Below are positions 1 through 7,470 of a DNA stretch of 36,164 bases, in pieces. The stretch comes from an uncultured Acidimicrobiales bacterium (GTDB lineage Bacteria; Actinomycetota; Acidimicrobiia; Acidimicrobiales; SHLQ01). How positions within the stretch are numbered: the stretch's first letter is position 1; each line of letters begins with the position of its first letter. The stretch spans positions 1 through 36,164 of the forward strand of contig CALKGG010000024.1 in assembly GCA_938084885.1 (NCBI GenBank). The letters are read 5' to 3'. Under the pieces are notes generated by a model that worked only from the letters and a program-made list of their open reading frames with translations, was not told the origin of the DNA and did not search any database. The position numbers and the translations under genes are program-made.

Positions 1-480
1 AATATCGTCGAGGGCACGATGGCTAAGACCCTTCTCCGGCGCACCGGAGAGCACGTTCGGGTACCAACGACGCGTGAGCTCTTTGATGGTCGAGACATCG
101 ACCGAGCGATAGTGCAGGAACTCTTCGATTTCGCTTGCGTACTTGGCGAGGAAACGACGGTCGGTACCGATCGAGTTGCCGCACAGGGGAACCGTTCGGG
201 CTTCGGGAATGTGCTCTTTGAGGAACGCCAGCGTCTGGGCAATGGCGTCTTCGAGGCTCACTGTTGACGCTTCGATTTGGGGAAGCAGACCGGACTTCGT
301 ATGCATCTTCTTTACGAAGTCGTCCATCTGTGCCATGGCCTCTTCGGGCTGGTGGATGACGAGGTCGGGGCCTTCCGCGATGATCTCTAAGTCATTGTTT
401 GTCAGAAGCGTTGCCATCTCGACGATCACGTGTCGATCGGGGTCGAGGCCGGTCATTTCGAGATCCATCCAGGCGAGCAT
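1..480 (-). CDS. orn: Oligoribonuclease, 3' end cut by window edge
   Basis: 3'-to-5' exoribonuclease that degrades 2-5 nt RNA (and pGpG) to mononucleotides in the cytoplasm, completing mRNA turnover. Reading leftward from ATG at 478-480, 160 codons stay open to the first base of the window, so the C-terminus is missing (the family is usually about 180-200 aa). DEDDh exonuclease motifs are visible: Exo [13 protein letters not shown] with D6 and E8, Exo II around [13 protein letters not shown], and Exo III HRALDDI with H154 and D159. The gene is divergent from dut, with 45 bp between the two start codons. The assignment is secure; only the extreme C-terminus is unseen. Confidence 0.95.
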   Translation of the reverse strand, partial: MLAWMDLEMTGLDPDRHVIVEMATLLTNNDLEIIAEGPDLVIHQPEEAMAQMDDFVKKMHTKSGLLPQIEASTVSLEDAIAQTLAFLKEHIPEARTVPLCGNSIGTDRRFLAKYASEIEEFLHYRSVDVSTIKELTRRWYPNVLSGAPEKGLSHRALDDI

Positions 481-525
481 CGGGCTAGGTTACCTATCCC
501 ATCTCGCCCTAAGGTTCTTTGCGTG

Positions 526-975
526 ATGGAGATTCCCCTACAACGACTCGATGCCGACCTTCCTGCCCCGAAGTATGCGACCGACGGCGATGCTGGCGCC
601 GACCTGGTGGCTGCCGAACCGGTTACCCTCGCCCCCGCTGGCGGGCGGGCGCTCGTGGCCACCGGCATGGCAATCGCAATCCCGCTGGGTTACGCCGGTT
701 TCATTCAGCCGCGCTCGGGTTTGGCCTACCGCAACGGCGTCACGTGCCTGAACACGCCCGGGCTTATCGACTCGGGCTACCGCGGCGAACTCAAGGTGTT
801 GCTCATCAACACCGACCCCACCGAGCCCTTCGAGATCTCTCGCGGCGACCGGATTGCCCAGCTGGTCATTCAACGGGTCGAGCACGCAACGTTTGTCGAC
901 GTGGACGAGCTGGAGGACTCACGTCGGGGCGAAGGCGGTTTTGGGTCGACGGGAGTTTCGAGCGTCGAGGGCTAA
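526..975 (+). CDS. dut: dUTP diphosphatase (dUTPase)
   Basis: Hydrolyses dUTP to dUMP and pyrophosphate, keeping uracil out of DNA and supplying dUMP for dTMP synthesis; the family is a homotrimer. The 149-residue protein carries all five trimeric dUTPase motifs in order: DAGADL (22-27), PRSGLA (62-67), [13 protein letters not shown] (76-88, with catalytic Asp82), [11 protein letters not shown] (106-116) and the C-terminal [11 protein letters not shown] arm (133-143) that closes over the active site. ATG at 526 is preferred, with AAGG 11 bp upstream at 511-514; GTG at 523 is an in-frame alternative. Length is normal for bacterial dUTPase. It is convergent with the RsbW-like gene, with 14 bp between stops. 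Confidence 0.97.
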   Translation: MEIPLQRLDADLPAPKYATDGDAGADLVAAEPVTLAPAGGRALVATGMAIAIPLGYAGFIQPRSGLAYRNGVTCLNTPGLIDSGYRGELKVLLINTDPTEPFEISRGDRIAQLVIQRVEHATFVDVDELEDSRRGEGGFGSTGVSSVEG

Positions 976-989
976 CGTCTTTGACCCGA

Positions 990-1400
990 CTATTTCTTTA
1001 GAAGTTTCGAGAACTGGACGACGCCTGCAGTTGGATCGGCTTCGAAGCGGTCGACGAGGTCGGCAATGATCACCTCAAAGGCGAGCGTTGCCTCTGCGTC
1101 AGCTGCAACGGGGCCACTCGTGATCCGCTGGACCATCGCAACGAAGAGTTCGCGTGAATCGACCTCGAACGTCACGTCGACGGATCCACCGTGGTCTTGG
1201 TCAACGAGGAGCAACGAGAAGGCCTCGTCAACGGCGAGCCGAAGGTCATCGATGGCCCGCACCGACAGGCCGCGGCGCCGAGCAATCGAGGCAACCGCGA
1301 TACGAACGAGACGAACGAACTGCATCTTTGCGGGAATGGTCAGCGAGATGACATCGGATTCGCTGGTTTCAGCGTGGCGGTGCTCGGCGGCCAGAGTCAT
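990..1400 (-). CDS. RsbW-like GHKL ATPase-fold protein (anti-sigma type) with degenerate N-box
   Basis: A 136-residue protein that looks like a stand-alone HATPase_c_2 domain, the fold used by RsbW/SpoIIAB anti-sigma serine kinases. What is seen: a start like DVISLTIPAKMQFVRLVR (16-33), then a helix DDLRLAVDEAFSLLL (51-65) that aligns with the family N-box EAxxNA. The Glu (E59) is present, but the Mg-ATP-binding Asn is replaced by Leu63. No clear G1 box (DxGxG) follows; the C-terminal half is short. It may therefore bind a partner without kinase activity. ATG at 1398-1400 is used; a longer start at 1436 would add 12 unlike residues. No sigma or antagonist gene is adjacent. The fold call is moderate; the function is inferred. 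Confidence 0.7.
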   Translation of the reverse strand: MTLAAEHRHAETSESDVISLTIPAKMQFVRLVRIAVASIARRRGLSVRAIDDLRLAVDEAFSLLLVDQDHGGSVDVTFEVDSRELFVAMVQRITSGPVAADAEATLAFEVIIADLVDRFEADPTAGVVQFSKLLKK

Positions 1401-1548
1401 CCTTTGAGTGTGGCAGTCCAGCGGCGCAAAACCCATGATGCTTCGATTCCATTGCGGCGATTGCCGAGAAGCAGACTAGGCCCCTCGGCTAGCGGTCGTT
1501 GTCGGCGGTAGTGTCGAGCGCTGGGTGTACGGAAACGGAGTTGGTCCT

Positions 1549-2103
1549 GTGTCGATTCTTGTCGACGAGGCGAGATGGCCATGGAGGGAAACCACATGGT
1601 GCCATCTCGTATCTGATGACAATTTGGCCGAACTGCATGCATTTGCCGCGACGCTTGGGATGCGCAGAGTCGGCTTTCAAGGGGACCATTACGACATCGA
1701 TGTCGACATGCGTCAGGTTGCTATTGCAAACGGTGCGACTCCCTGCGATAGCCGAGAGCTGATTCGAAGGATGCGTTCGGCAGGGCTCCGACTACGACCA
1801 TCGTCGGCATTTACAAAATGGGATCTGGTCGCTCGAAGCGACCACGGCAATGTCGAGCCGTTCGATGTCATGGCAGACCCGGTGCTTTCTGAGTTCGTCG
1901 ATCAGATGAGCGGCTGGTTCGTGCTCTCGCGGGCCCGGCCCGGCGGTGAACGTGCAACCGGCGTCGTCGTTCTTGGCGAAGCAGCTGGTCGAGACGTGTC
2001 GTTGCCCCCCGAGCGTCCCAACCTTGGACTCTTCTGTCGGACCGACCATTTGGGCAACTGGTCTGTTGAACGAATCACTCCGCCGCCCACCGACGCGGAA
2101 TAG
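1549..2103 (+). CDS. DUF4031 domain protein
   Basis: The first 80 residues match the DUF4031 pattern I know from actinobacteria: VDEARWPWR near the N-terminus, a W-x-H-L segment, ELHAFAATLG, GDHYDID and an SRELIRRMRSAGLR helix. The family has no established reaction. The remaining 100 residues (from about KWDLVARSDH) are not recognised; they contain WFVLSRARPGGERATG. GTG at 1549 is chosen because GGAG at 1537-1540 sits 8 bp upstream and the family typically begins just before this V-D-[ED]-ARWPWR motif. A GTG at 1525 is in frame but lacks a ribosome site. The gene is divergent from the RsbW-like gene, with 148 bp between starts in which I see nothing else. Confidence 0.75.
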   Translation: MSILVDEARWPWRETTWCHLVSDDNLAELHAFAATLGMRRVGFQGDHYDIDVDMRQVAIANGATPCDSRELIRRMRSAGLRLRPSSAFTKWDLVARSDHGNVEPFDVMADPVLSEFVDQMSGWFVLSRARPGGERATGVVVLGEAAGRDVSLPPERPNLGLFCRTDHLGNWSVERITPPPTDAE

Positions 2104-2158
2104 AAGCTGATCGCCCGCTGAGTCGGTTCGGCAATTTGCGCCTAGAATTTTTCGCGCT

Positions 2159-2716
2159 ATGCATTCCATCATGCGGGCGGCCGCTTTCTGCTGTATCTGC
2201 GCGCTCGGCGTGTCTGCATGTAGCTCCGACTTGCAAGAGGCTGCTCCAGCAACGACGACGGCGGCCCCGACAACGACCACCACGACCGTGCTCGAGGTGG
2301 TCACGACAGTACGCCAAGTCCCCGCAGAAGAACTCGGATCCGTTGGCTACATCACCATTGGCGACATCCAATACGACTTCGCATTCGAATGCTTCGCCGC
2401 AGGCGCCGGAGACATTTTGGCGCTCGGCGTTGGCGAAGAACCAGAGACCGAGATCGTGACTCAGGCCGTTGTCCAAGCCTTCTTCGGTCAGCCATATGTA
2501 TCGGTAGTCATCGGCAACGAACAGATCATCGAGCTCGCCATCGATGCGCCCGCCGAACTCTTCGTGCAGTCGGGCGAGGTTCGGGGAAGTGCGTTGCGGT
2601 TCGTGCATTCGAACGGCGACGTTGGCGAGGGCGAATCTCTTGGGCTTGGACGGGTGAACGTGGCATGCGACAGTTTCGCCCCGGGCCTACCCGACCAATA
2701 TCAAGCCGCCAGCTAG
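2159..2716 (+). CDS. Putative secreted lipoprotein
   Basis: 185 residues beginning with a short signal peptide and the lipobox VSAC (Cys21), followed by a Thr/Ala-rich linker (TTTAAPTTTTTT) typical of exported actinobacterial lipoproteins. The remaining 140 residues (about 45-185) form a presumably extracytoplasmic domain with two more cysteines (FECFAAG and NVACDSF). The pattern of ITIG, a GEVRGSALRF strand and a final Cys is loosely like mycobacterial LpqH-type lipoproteins, but that is only a resemblance. ATG at 2171 is an alternative start giving a cleaner signal peptide. The stop codon overlaps that of the convergent Mrp gene in a CTAG at 2713-2716. Function unknown. Confidence 0.75.
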   Translation: MHSIMRAAAFCCICALGVSACSSDLQEAAPATTTAAPTTTTTTVLEVVTTVRQVPAEELGSVGYITIGDIQYDFAFECFAAGAGDILALGVGEEPETEIVTQAVVQAFFGQPYVSVVIGNEQIIELAIDAPAELFVQSGEVRGSALRFVHSNGDVGEGESLGLGRVNVACDSFAPGLPDQYQAAS

Positions 2717-3885
2717 GCAGTTTCCGCGGCGTCCATTGCTTCGAGATTCGCGAGCGCCTGATCAATAATTCGGGTCGTACAACCAGCCATATCAACCGGC
2801 GGGATCAACTCGTTGATGATGTCGTGAGCAATGCCTCGAAGCGCATCGGCTGCTGCGCCACTGCCGAGAACTGCGGGGATACCCGTGTCGCCACCATCGA
2901 CGACTGACCGGTCGAGCGGAACACGTCCAACAAGGGGCGAATCGATCTGTGCTGCGAGGTCTTCGCCTCCACCAACACCGAAGACCTCGTGGGTCTTGCC
3001 ATCCTCGTCGACGAACGCACTCATGTTCTCGATGACACCAGCAACCCGCAAGTAGTTGTTGCGGCCCATGTTCGCGACGCGGACCGCCACGGTTTGTGCA
3101 AGTTTCGACGGCGTCGTCACGACGAGCATCTCCGCGTGCGGAAGCATCTTTGCGAGACCCATCTGTACATCACCGGTGCCCGGTGGCATGTCGATGAAGA
3201 GGTAGTCGAGGGCGCCCCATTCGACATCTTGGAGAAAGTGTTGGACCGCACGATTGAGCATGAGGCCGCGCCACATAAGCGCCGTCTCCTCGCCATCGAC
3301 GAGGAAGCCCATCGACACAATTTCAAGCTCACCAGCGCCCATGCCGGTGACGTGCGGGGTGATCTTGCCCGAATCGACCGAACCTTCGAGCCGGCCCTCG
3401 ACGCCGAGGAGGCGAGGGATCGAATATCCCCAAATGTCGGCATCGAGCACACCGACCCGGAACCCTTGGATCGCAACAGCGGCCGCAAGGTTTGCGGTGA
3501 TCGACGACTTGCCAACACCACCTTTGCCACTCGCAATGAGGACGCAGCGCGTCGTAGATGGGACCGACGTATCTGGAGCGTTCTGACTGACGTTGAACCG
3601 GGCCACCTTCATGACCTCGGCCTTTTCTTCCTGGTCGAGTTCGGTCCAATTGATCTTGACATTCTCCACGCCGGGGAGGCTGAGGAGGCGAGCCTTCACG
3701 TCCTTTTGGATTTGCGAACGCAGCGGACAACCCGAGGTCGTGAGCGCAATCGTGATGCGCGCCGTGGTGTCGTCCATTTTGGCGGACTTTGCCATCCCGA
3801 GCTCAACAATGTTCGAGCCGAGCTCAGGGTCGATCACTCCCCTGAGCACACCCATGAGATCATCGGTTGTGGGTTCGGCGGCCAT
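2713..3885 (-). CDS. apbC: Mrp/ApbC/NBP35-type iron-sulfur cluster carrier ATPase
   Basis: A cytosolic P-loop ATPase of the Mrp family, thought to bind and deliver [4Fe-4S] clusters. It has two parts: an N-terminal MIP18/DUF59 domain (about 1-85, with conserved Cys53 in TSGCPL) and a SIMIBI ATPase domain starting with the deviant Walker A GKGGVGKSS (120-128), then DADIWGYSIPRLLG, the switch MPPGTGD and VVTTPSKLAQ. The 390-residue length is normal. The segment after IENMS, where many Mrp proteins carry the cluster-binding CxxC, reads AFVDEDGKTHEVFG and has no cysteine. It is divergent from the ErpA-type gene (138 bp between starts), forming a small Fe-S assembly locus. The stop overlaps the lipoprotein stop in CTAG. 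Confidence 0.93.
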   Translation of the reverse strand: MAAEPTTDDLMGVLRGVIDPELGSNIVELGMAKSAKMDDTTARITIALTTSGCPLRSQIQKDVKARLLSLPGVENVKINWTELDQEEKAEVMKVARFNVSQNAPDTSVPSTTRCVLIASGKGGVGKSSITANLAAAVAIQGFRVGVLDADIWGYSIPRLLGVEGRLEGSVDSGKITPHVTGMGAGELEIVSMGFLVDGEETALMWRGLMLNRAVQHFLQDVEWGALDYLFIDMPPGTGDVQMGLAKMLPHAEMLVVTTPSKLAQTVAVRVANMGRNNYLRVAGVIENMSAFVDEDGKTHEVFGVGGGEDLAAQIDSPLVGRVPLDRSVVDGGDTGIPAVLGSGAAADALRGIAHDIINELIPPVDMAGCTTRIIDQALANLEAMDAAETA

Positions 3886-4023
3886 ATCGCGAGTCTATCG
3901 GCGTGACGAGTATGGATTTTCGCGGTTCTTCGCCATTATCTGCGAAACTCGGTACGGTGCGGCCTCTCTCGCTGTGGCTTGTACAATGAATGTTCACTCG
4001 ACTCGCATCTCCGGGAGCACACC

Positions 4024-4344
4024 ATGATCACTCTCACCGAAACCGCCACCTCCAAAGTCGGCGAACTCATCACCGCAGAAGGCGAAGAAGGACTTGCACT
4101 GCGCGTTGCAGTTCGCCCGGGCGGATGCTCAGGCTTTAGCTACGAAATGTTCTTCGACACCGAGGTCAACGACGACGACAAGCTCCAGGAGTACGGCAAT
4201 GTCCGTCTCGTATGCGATTCGTCGTCGGCTGAAATGCTCGATGGCGCAACGCTCGACTACACCGAGTCGATCCAAGAAACTGGATTCAAAATCAACAACC
4301 CAAACGCCCAGCGAACCTGCGGTTGCGGAAGCTCGTTCTCCTAA
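4024..4344 (+). CDS. erpA: A-type iron-sulfur cluster insertion protein (ErpA/HesB family)
   Basis: Accepts Fe-S clusters from the assembly scaffold and passes them to apo-enzymes. The 106-residue protein has the three invariant cysteines of the family: Cys35 in GGCSGF, and Cys99 and Cys101 in TCGCGSSF at the C-terminus. It also has ITLTETA at the N-terminus and the usual length. ATG at 4024 is chosen because GGGAG at 4013-4017 is 6 bp upstream and family members start at this point. It is divergent from the Mrp-type carrier and ends 52 bp from a convergent lipoprotein gene, with a nested hairpin between. ErpA versus IscA/SufA cannot be settled from sequence alone. Confidence 0.93.
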   Translation: MITLTETATSKVGELITAEGEEGLALRVAVRPGGCSGFSYEMFFDTEVNDDDKLQEYGNVRLVCDSSSAEMLDGATLDYTESIQETGFKINNPNAQRTCGCGSSFS

Positions 4345-4353
4345 GATTCCTAC

Positions 4354-4389
4354 ACGTGCCACGCGGCTCGGCCGCTGACGTTGGCACGT
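4354..4389. terminator. Nested hairpin between convergent genes, probable bidirectional terminator
   Basis: An outer stem pairs ACGTGCCA (4354-4361) with TGGCACGT (4382-4389); inside it an inner stem pairs GCGGC (4363-4367) with GCCGC (4371-4375) around a TCG loop. It lies exactly between the stops of the ErpA-type gene and the convergent Tat lipoprotein gene. No T-tract follows on either strand, so it may end transcripts weakly or act by blocking 3' decay. Confidence 0.6.
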
Positions 4390-4395
4390 CCATAC

Positions 4396-5265
4396 TTAGA
4401 TACGGCTGATGAGTTCGTCGGTTTCTGCGCGGTCGAACGAGAAGTGTCGGGCGCCAACGATGGTGGCCGCTGAGTCCATGACGAACAGCGACGGCTCGAA
4501 CGCGATCTCCCAGTCGGCCAATAGCGGCGCCAACTCGAGGGGAAACACCCCTGCCTCAGTGTCCCTCGCAAAGTCGGCGTAGACCTCTTGATGGATGATG
4601 TTGATGTCGTCGCGGTCGGTGGTGGCCGCGATCAGGTCTTCGAGCGACGGGCCGCACACGTCGGTTTGGCAGAACTCGGGGGTTGAGATCAGCAGCGCCG
4701 TCGGGCGGCCATTGCGCAAGGCTTCGTTCAACGTAATGTTGTGGAAGTCGCATGGTCCGCCGAGGCGCGAACAGAGCTGGGCAACACCGTTAGGCGCGTC
4801 GAAGGTTGGCGTGTCGAAGCCGGGCATGGTCTCGCCGACTTGCCACAGGTTGACCTGATCTCGTTCGAGGACGACGAACTCGACATCGAACTCGCTGAAG
4901 TCGGTGCGGGCAAGGTAGTTACCAGCGGCGGGTGGGGTGAAGGTAAGGGCGTAGTACGGAATGAATTGGCCGACGCCGCTAGCCGGCACCGTCACGGTCT
5001 CGAGGGTCTCGCCCTGAAAGATCACTTCGATGTCGATCGACTCGGGGTTGTTTGTTGCCATTGGAAGACCGTCGTCGGCAACGATGACGAACGGGAACCG
5101 CTGTGGTCCATGGCCGGTTACGGCGGTGCTTTCGGCCCGGAACCCGTCGGGGAAGCGAACAGCGAGACGGTCGGGGCGTGGACCGGTTTCACCTCCGCAC
5201 GCTGCGAGGGTTACAGCGGCCGCTGTTCCAAGGAGGAATGTTCGACGGTCAAACGAAATCGTCAT
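4396..5265 (-). CDS. Tat-exported lipoprotein with thioredoxin-like region
   Basis: 289 residues. The N-terminus combines a twin-arginine motif (DRRTFLLG, R7 and R8) with a lipobox LAAC (Cys23), so it is likely exported folded and lipid-anchored on the outer face of the membrane. Residues about 30-135 look like a beta-sandwich (many strands, TVPASG, FTPPAAGNY). Residues about 140-289 resemble a thioredoxin-like fold: TALLISTPEFCQTDVCGPSLEDL holds Cys199 and Cys204 where a redox Cys pair would sit, spaced C-x4-C rather than C-x2-C, and FEPSLFVMDSAATIVGA matches the cis-Pro and final-strand part. Cys165 and Cys172 are also present. Redox activity is inferred, not shown. Confidence 0.75.
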   Translation of the reverse strand: MTISFDRRTFLLGTAAAVTLAACGGETGPRPDRLAVRFPDGFRAESTAVTGHGPQRFPFVIVADDGLPMATNNPESIDIEVIFQGETLETVTVPASGVGQFIPYYALTFTPPAAGNYLARTDFSEFDVEFVVLERDQVNLWQVGETMPGFDTPTFDAPNGVAQLCSRLGGPCDFHNITLNEALRNGRPTALLISTPEFCQTDVCGPSLEDLIAATTDRDDINIIHQEVYADFARDTEAGVFPLELAPLLADWEIAFEPSLFVMDSAATIVGARHFSFDRAETDELISRI

Positions 5266-5386
5266 ATCCAGAACCTACCGCGGGACGTCTCGACATCGCC
5301 CACCTACAGGGCGTGCTGCACGCCACATTCGCGCCGTTCTTACAATCTGTTCATGGGCTCTGTGCCCGCTGTTCGCTAGCCGGTGG

Positions 5387-5728
5387 TTACAGGACGGCGA
5401 TGGCTTCGATCTCGACGATGCCGCCGAGTGGAAGCGCAGCAACGGCGAAGGCAGCGCGTGCGGGGCGATGATCGCCAAAGCTCTCGATGTATGCGGTGTT
5501 CATGGCCGCGTAGTCATCGATTGACGCCAACAACACGGTTGTCTTGACGACGTTGTTGAGCGTGGCTCCTTCGGCTTCGAGCAGCCCCGCCATGTTGGTG
5601 AGTGCTTGGCGAACCTGAGCGTCGAGCCCATCGACCAACTCGCCGTTGAGCAAACCGAGCTGCCCAGAGACATAGAGCGTGTCTCCAGCTCGGACGACAG
5701 GAGTGTACGGACCAACAGGCTTCGTCAT
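5387..5728 (-). CDS. RidA/YjgF family protein (enamine/imine deaminase type)
   Basis: RidA proteins are small cytosolic trimers that hydrolyse reactive 2-aminoacrylate and related imines released by PLP enzymes. The 113-residue protein has the family signature near its C-terminus: ARAAFAVAALPLGGIVEIEAIA, with the substrate-carboxylate Arg and the catalytic-region Glu (VEIE). The N-terminal GPYTPVVRAGDTLYVSGQLGL is also typical. ATG at 5726-5728 is the start that matches the family; a longer open frame adds 52 unlike residues. The start is 30 bp from the divergent small membrane protein, so promoters must overlap. The precise subgroup and substrate are unknown. Confidence 0.9.
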   Translation of the reverse strand: MTKPVGPYTPVVRAGDTLYVSGQLGLLNGELVDGLDAQVRQALTNMAGLLEAEGATLNNVVKTTVLLASIDDYAAMNTAYIESFGDHRPARAAFAVAALPLGGIVEIEAIAVL

Positions 5729-5758
5729 CCCCGCAGCGTAGCGCGATACGATCACATC

Positions 5759-5953
5759 ATGGTCGGTGTCATTCTTATCCTCGTAGCGCTTCTGCTGTTC
5801 TTTCCCATCAACATCATGATGAGCGGAGCAGGTCTCTCTGCGTTGATTGGTGGGATCATGAAATGGTCGGTCGACGGAGACCACGAAGGCTCAGAGGACC
5901 TTGCGATTTCTCAGGCGAATCCGTACAACGGGCCCGAGGCTGGCGACGACTAG
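5759..5953 (+). CDS. Small single-pass membrane protein
   Basis: 64 residues. Residues 2-33 are almost entirely hydrophobic (MVGVILILVALLLFFP, then a Gly/Ala-rich stretch to IMKW), enough for one long or two short membrane segments. They are followed by a polar acidic tail (DGDHEGSEDL, ending NPYNGPEAGDD). No enzyme motif is present. It is divergent from ridA with only 30 bp between starts. Its TAG overlaps the stop of the convergent MDR oxidoreductase gene in a shared CTAG (5950-5953), which suggests a real, tightly packed gene. Function unknown. Confidence 0.65.
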   Translation: MVGVILILVALLLFFPINIMMSGAGLSALIGGIMKWSVDGDHEGSEDLAISQANPYNGPEAGDD

Positions 5954-7047
5954 ACGCCCCCGACCGCAGGTGGGATGAGCACAAGCTTTCCCGCGTAGGT
6001 CTTGTTGACAAAGTCTTGTTGCGCCTCTGCAATGTCGGCCAGCGGATAGGTCTTGGCGACCATGGGGACGATCTCGCCGGCCTCGATGTAGCGAACGAGG
6101 TTCTCAAAGACAATCCGAGGTTGCCTTGTGCTTCCCGTAAGCGTGAGGTCCTTTAGGTACAGGGTCCGCACATCGAGTTCGACGAGCGGCCCCGCAATTG
6201 CACCCGAGGTCACGTATCGGCCGTGTTTCTTGATGACGTCGAGCAGCACGGGAAAGCTCGGGCCTGCCACAACGTCCACGATCACGTCGAATGCGTGCTC
6301 ACCGAACTCGGCGAGCAGATCAACGTTCCGGTCGACGAGTTGATCGGGCTCGAGCGTTTCGAGGTCGCCCCACTTCGACGCGGACGCAATCGCCACGACA
6401 GTGGCGCCACGTCGCTTGGCGAGCTGGATCGCTGCCGAGCCCACACCACCAGAGGCCCCGGTGATGAGCACCCGCTCGCCGGCAGCGAGGTCGATCTTGT
6501 GGAGCATCCCTTCGGCTGTTGAATAGGCGCAGGGAAACGATGCGAGCTCGACGTCGCTGAGCTCGGAGCGAATAGGGAATGCCTCGGTTGCCTCGACAGC
6601 ACAGAACTGCGCAAACCCGCCATCGAACTCCGAACCAATCGTCTCACACCCCGTTGGGTCCGAGCAGCCGGCGGTTTGCATCGAACGCACAAGGACGCGC
6701 TCGCCGACGCGGTCATTGTCGATCTCGGTGCCAACAGCAACGATTGTTCCGGCCATGTCGGCGCCTTGGATACGCGGAAAATCGATCGCACCAGACCAGC
6801 CGCCACCGTCGGCCAAATCGTCAAAGCTCTCGGATTCTCCGCTTCCCGTTGCGGTCGTGACCTCTTTTGCATACCAGCCAATGCGAGTGTTGATATCGGT
6901 GTTGTTCACTCCGGCCGCCCCCACCTCAAGCAGCACCTGCTGGGCGTTCGGCGTGGGAACCGGCACGTTCATCTTGTACGAGAGCATCTCGGGGCCACCG
7001 TGCCCGTCGAGGTGAACGGCGTGCATCGTCTCTGGAACCTCTGACAT
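5950..7047 (-). CDS. MDR-superfamily NADPH:quinone reductase / zinc-type alcohol dehydrogenase-like oxidoreductase
   Basis: 365 residues of the medium-chain dehydrogenase/reductase fold: a GroES-like N-terminal domain (about 8-160) and a Rossmann domain with the nucleotide-binding loop GASGGVGSAAIQLAKRRGA (197-215), the pattern seen in zeta-crystallin/QOR-type enzymes. GAAGVNNTDINTRIGWY (43-59) is the usual QOR-like substrate-side motif. Two cysteines (ACGSDPTGCE-like region, 128 and 134) occur, but the full structural-zinc Cys set is absent, so it is probably zinc-independent. Several ADH-like family members are described only by homology; the substrate is unknown. It starts 29 bp from the divergent MmcQ-like gene. 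Confidence 0.88.
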   Translation of the reverse strand: MSEVPETMHAVHLDGHGGPEMLSYKMNVPVPTPNAQQVLLEVGAAGVNNTDINTRIGWYAKEVTTATGSGESESFDDLADGGGWSGAIDFPRIQGADMAGTIVAVGTEIDNDRVGERVLVRSMQTAGCSDPTGCETIGSEFDGGFAQFCAVEATEAFPIRSELSDVELASFPCAYSTAEGMLHKIDLAAGERVLITGASGGVGSAAIQLAKRRGATVVAIASASKWGDLETLEPDQLVDRNVDLLAEFGEHAFDVIVDVVAGPSFPVLLDVIKKHGRYVTSGAIAGPLVELDVRTLYLKDLTLTGSTRQPRIVFENLVRYIEAGEIVPMVAKTYPLADIAEAQQDFVNKTYAGKLVLIPPAVGGV

Positions 7048-7076
7048 GGACGCGAGTCTGCCACTACCGTTGGGCT

Positions 7077-7466
7077 ATGGCCCATACGATTCAGTTCGAC
7101 CCGAACGACCCTGTCTTGGCTCAGCTCCGAGAGCTCTGTCTCGCGTTGCCGAGCGCCGACGAAAAGGTGTCGCATGGTCGGCCAGCGTTCTTTACCAAGA
7201 AAGTCTTTGCTATCTATGGCGGCACGACCAAGGGTGAGGACGCAGTGCGCTATGACCAGTCACTGGTCGTCAAGGTCGCAGACGACGAACGCACGGCGCT
7301 CGAGCAACATCCCCGTGTCTTCATCCCCATGTATTGGGCCCCATCGGGCTGGCTTGGATACGACCTCAGCGGATCTCCAGATTGGCAAGAAGTCGAAGAA
7401 CTCGTCGAAGATTCCTATCGCGAAACCGCGACCGTCACGCTCATCAAGGCGTTGAATAGCCAGTGA
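7077..7466 (+). CDS. MmcQ/YjbR family protein
   Basis: A 129-residue member of the MmcQ/YjbR (CyaY-like fold) family, small cytosolic proteins with a double-wing DNA-binding-like structure and no settled role. Visible hallmarks are the start LRELCLALPSADEKVSHGRPAFFTKKVFA (the family L-x-LP...E...HG-P-F), SLVVKVADDERTAL, and the C-terminal PMYWAPSGWLGYDL followed by a WQEVEELVEDSYR helix. ATG at 7077 gives the usual length. It ends 4 bp before the stop of the convergent GlnR-like gene. Confidence 0.88.
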   Translation: MAHTIQFDPNDPVLAQLRELCLALPSADEKVSHGRPAFFTKKVFAIYGGTTKGEDAVRYDQSLVVKVADDERTALEQHPRVFIPMYWAPSGWLGYDLSGSPDWQEVEELVEDSYRETATVTLIKALNSQ

Positions 7467-7470
7467 CGGC

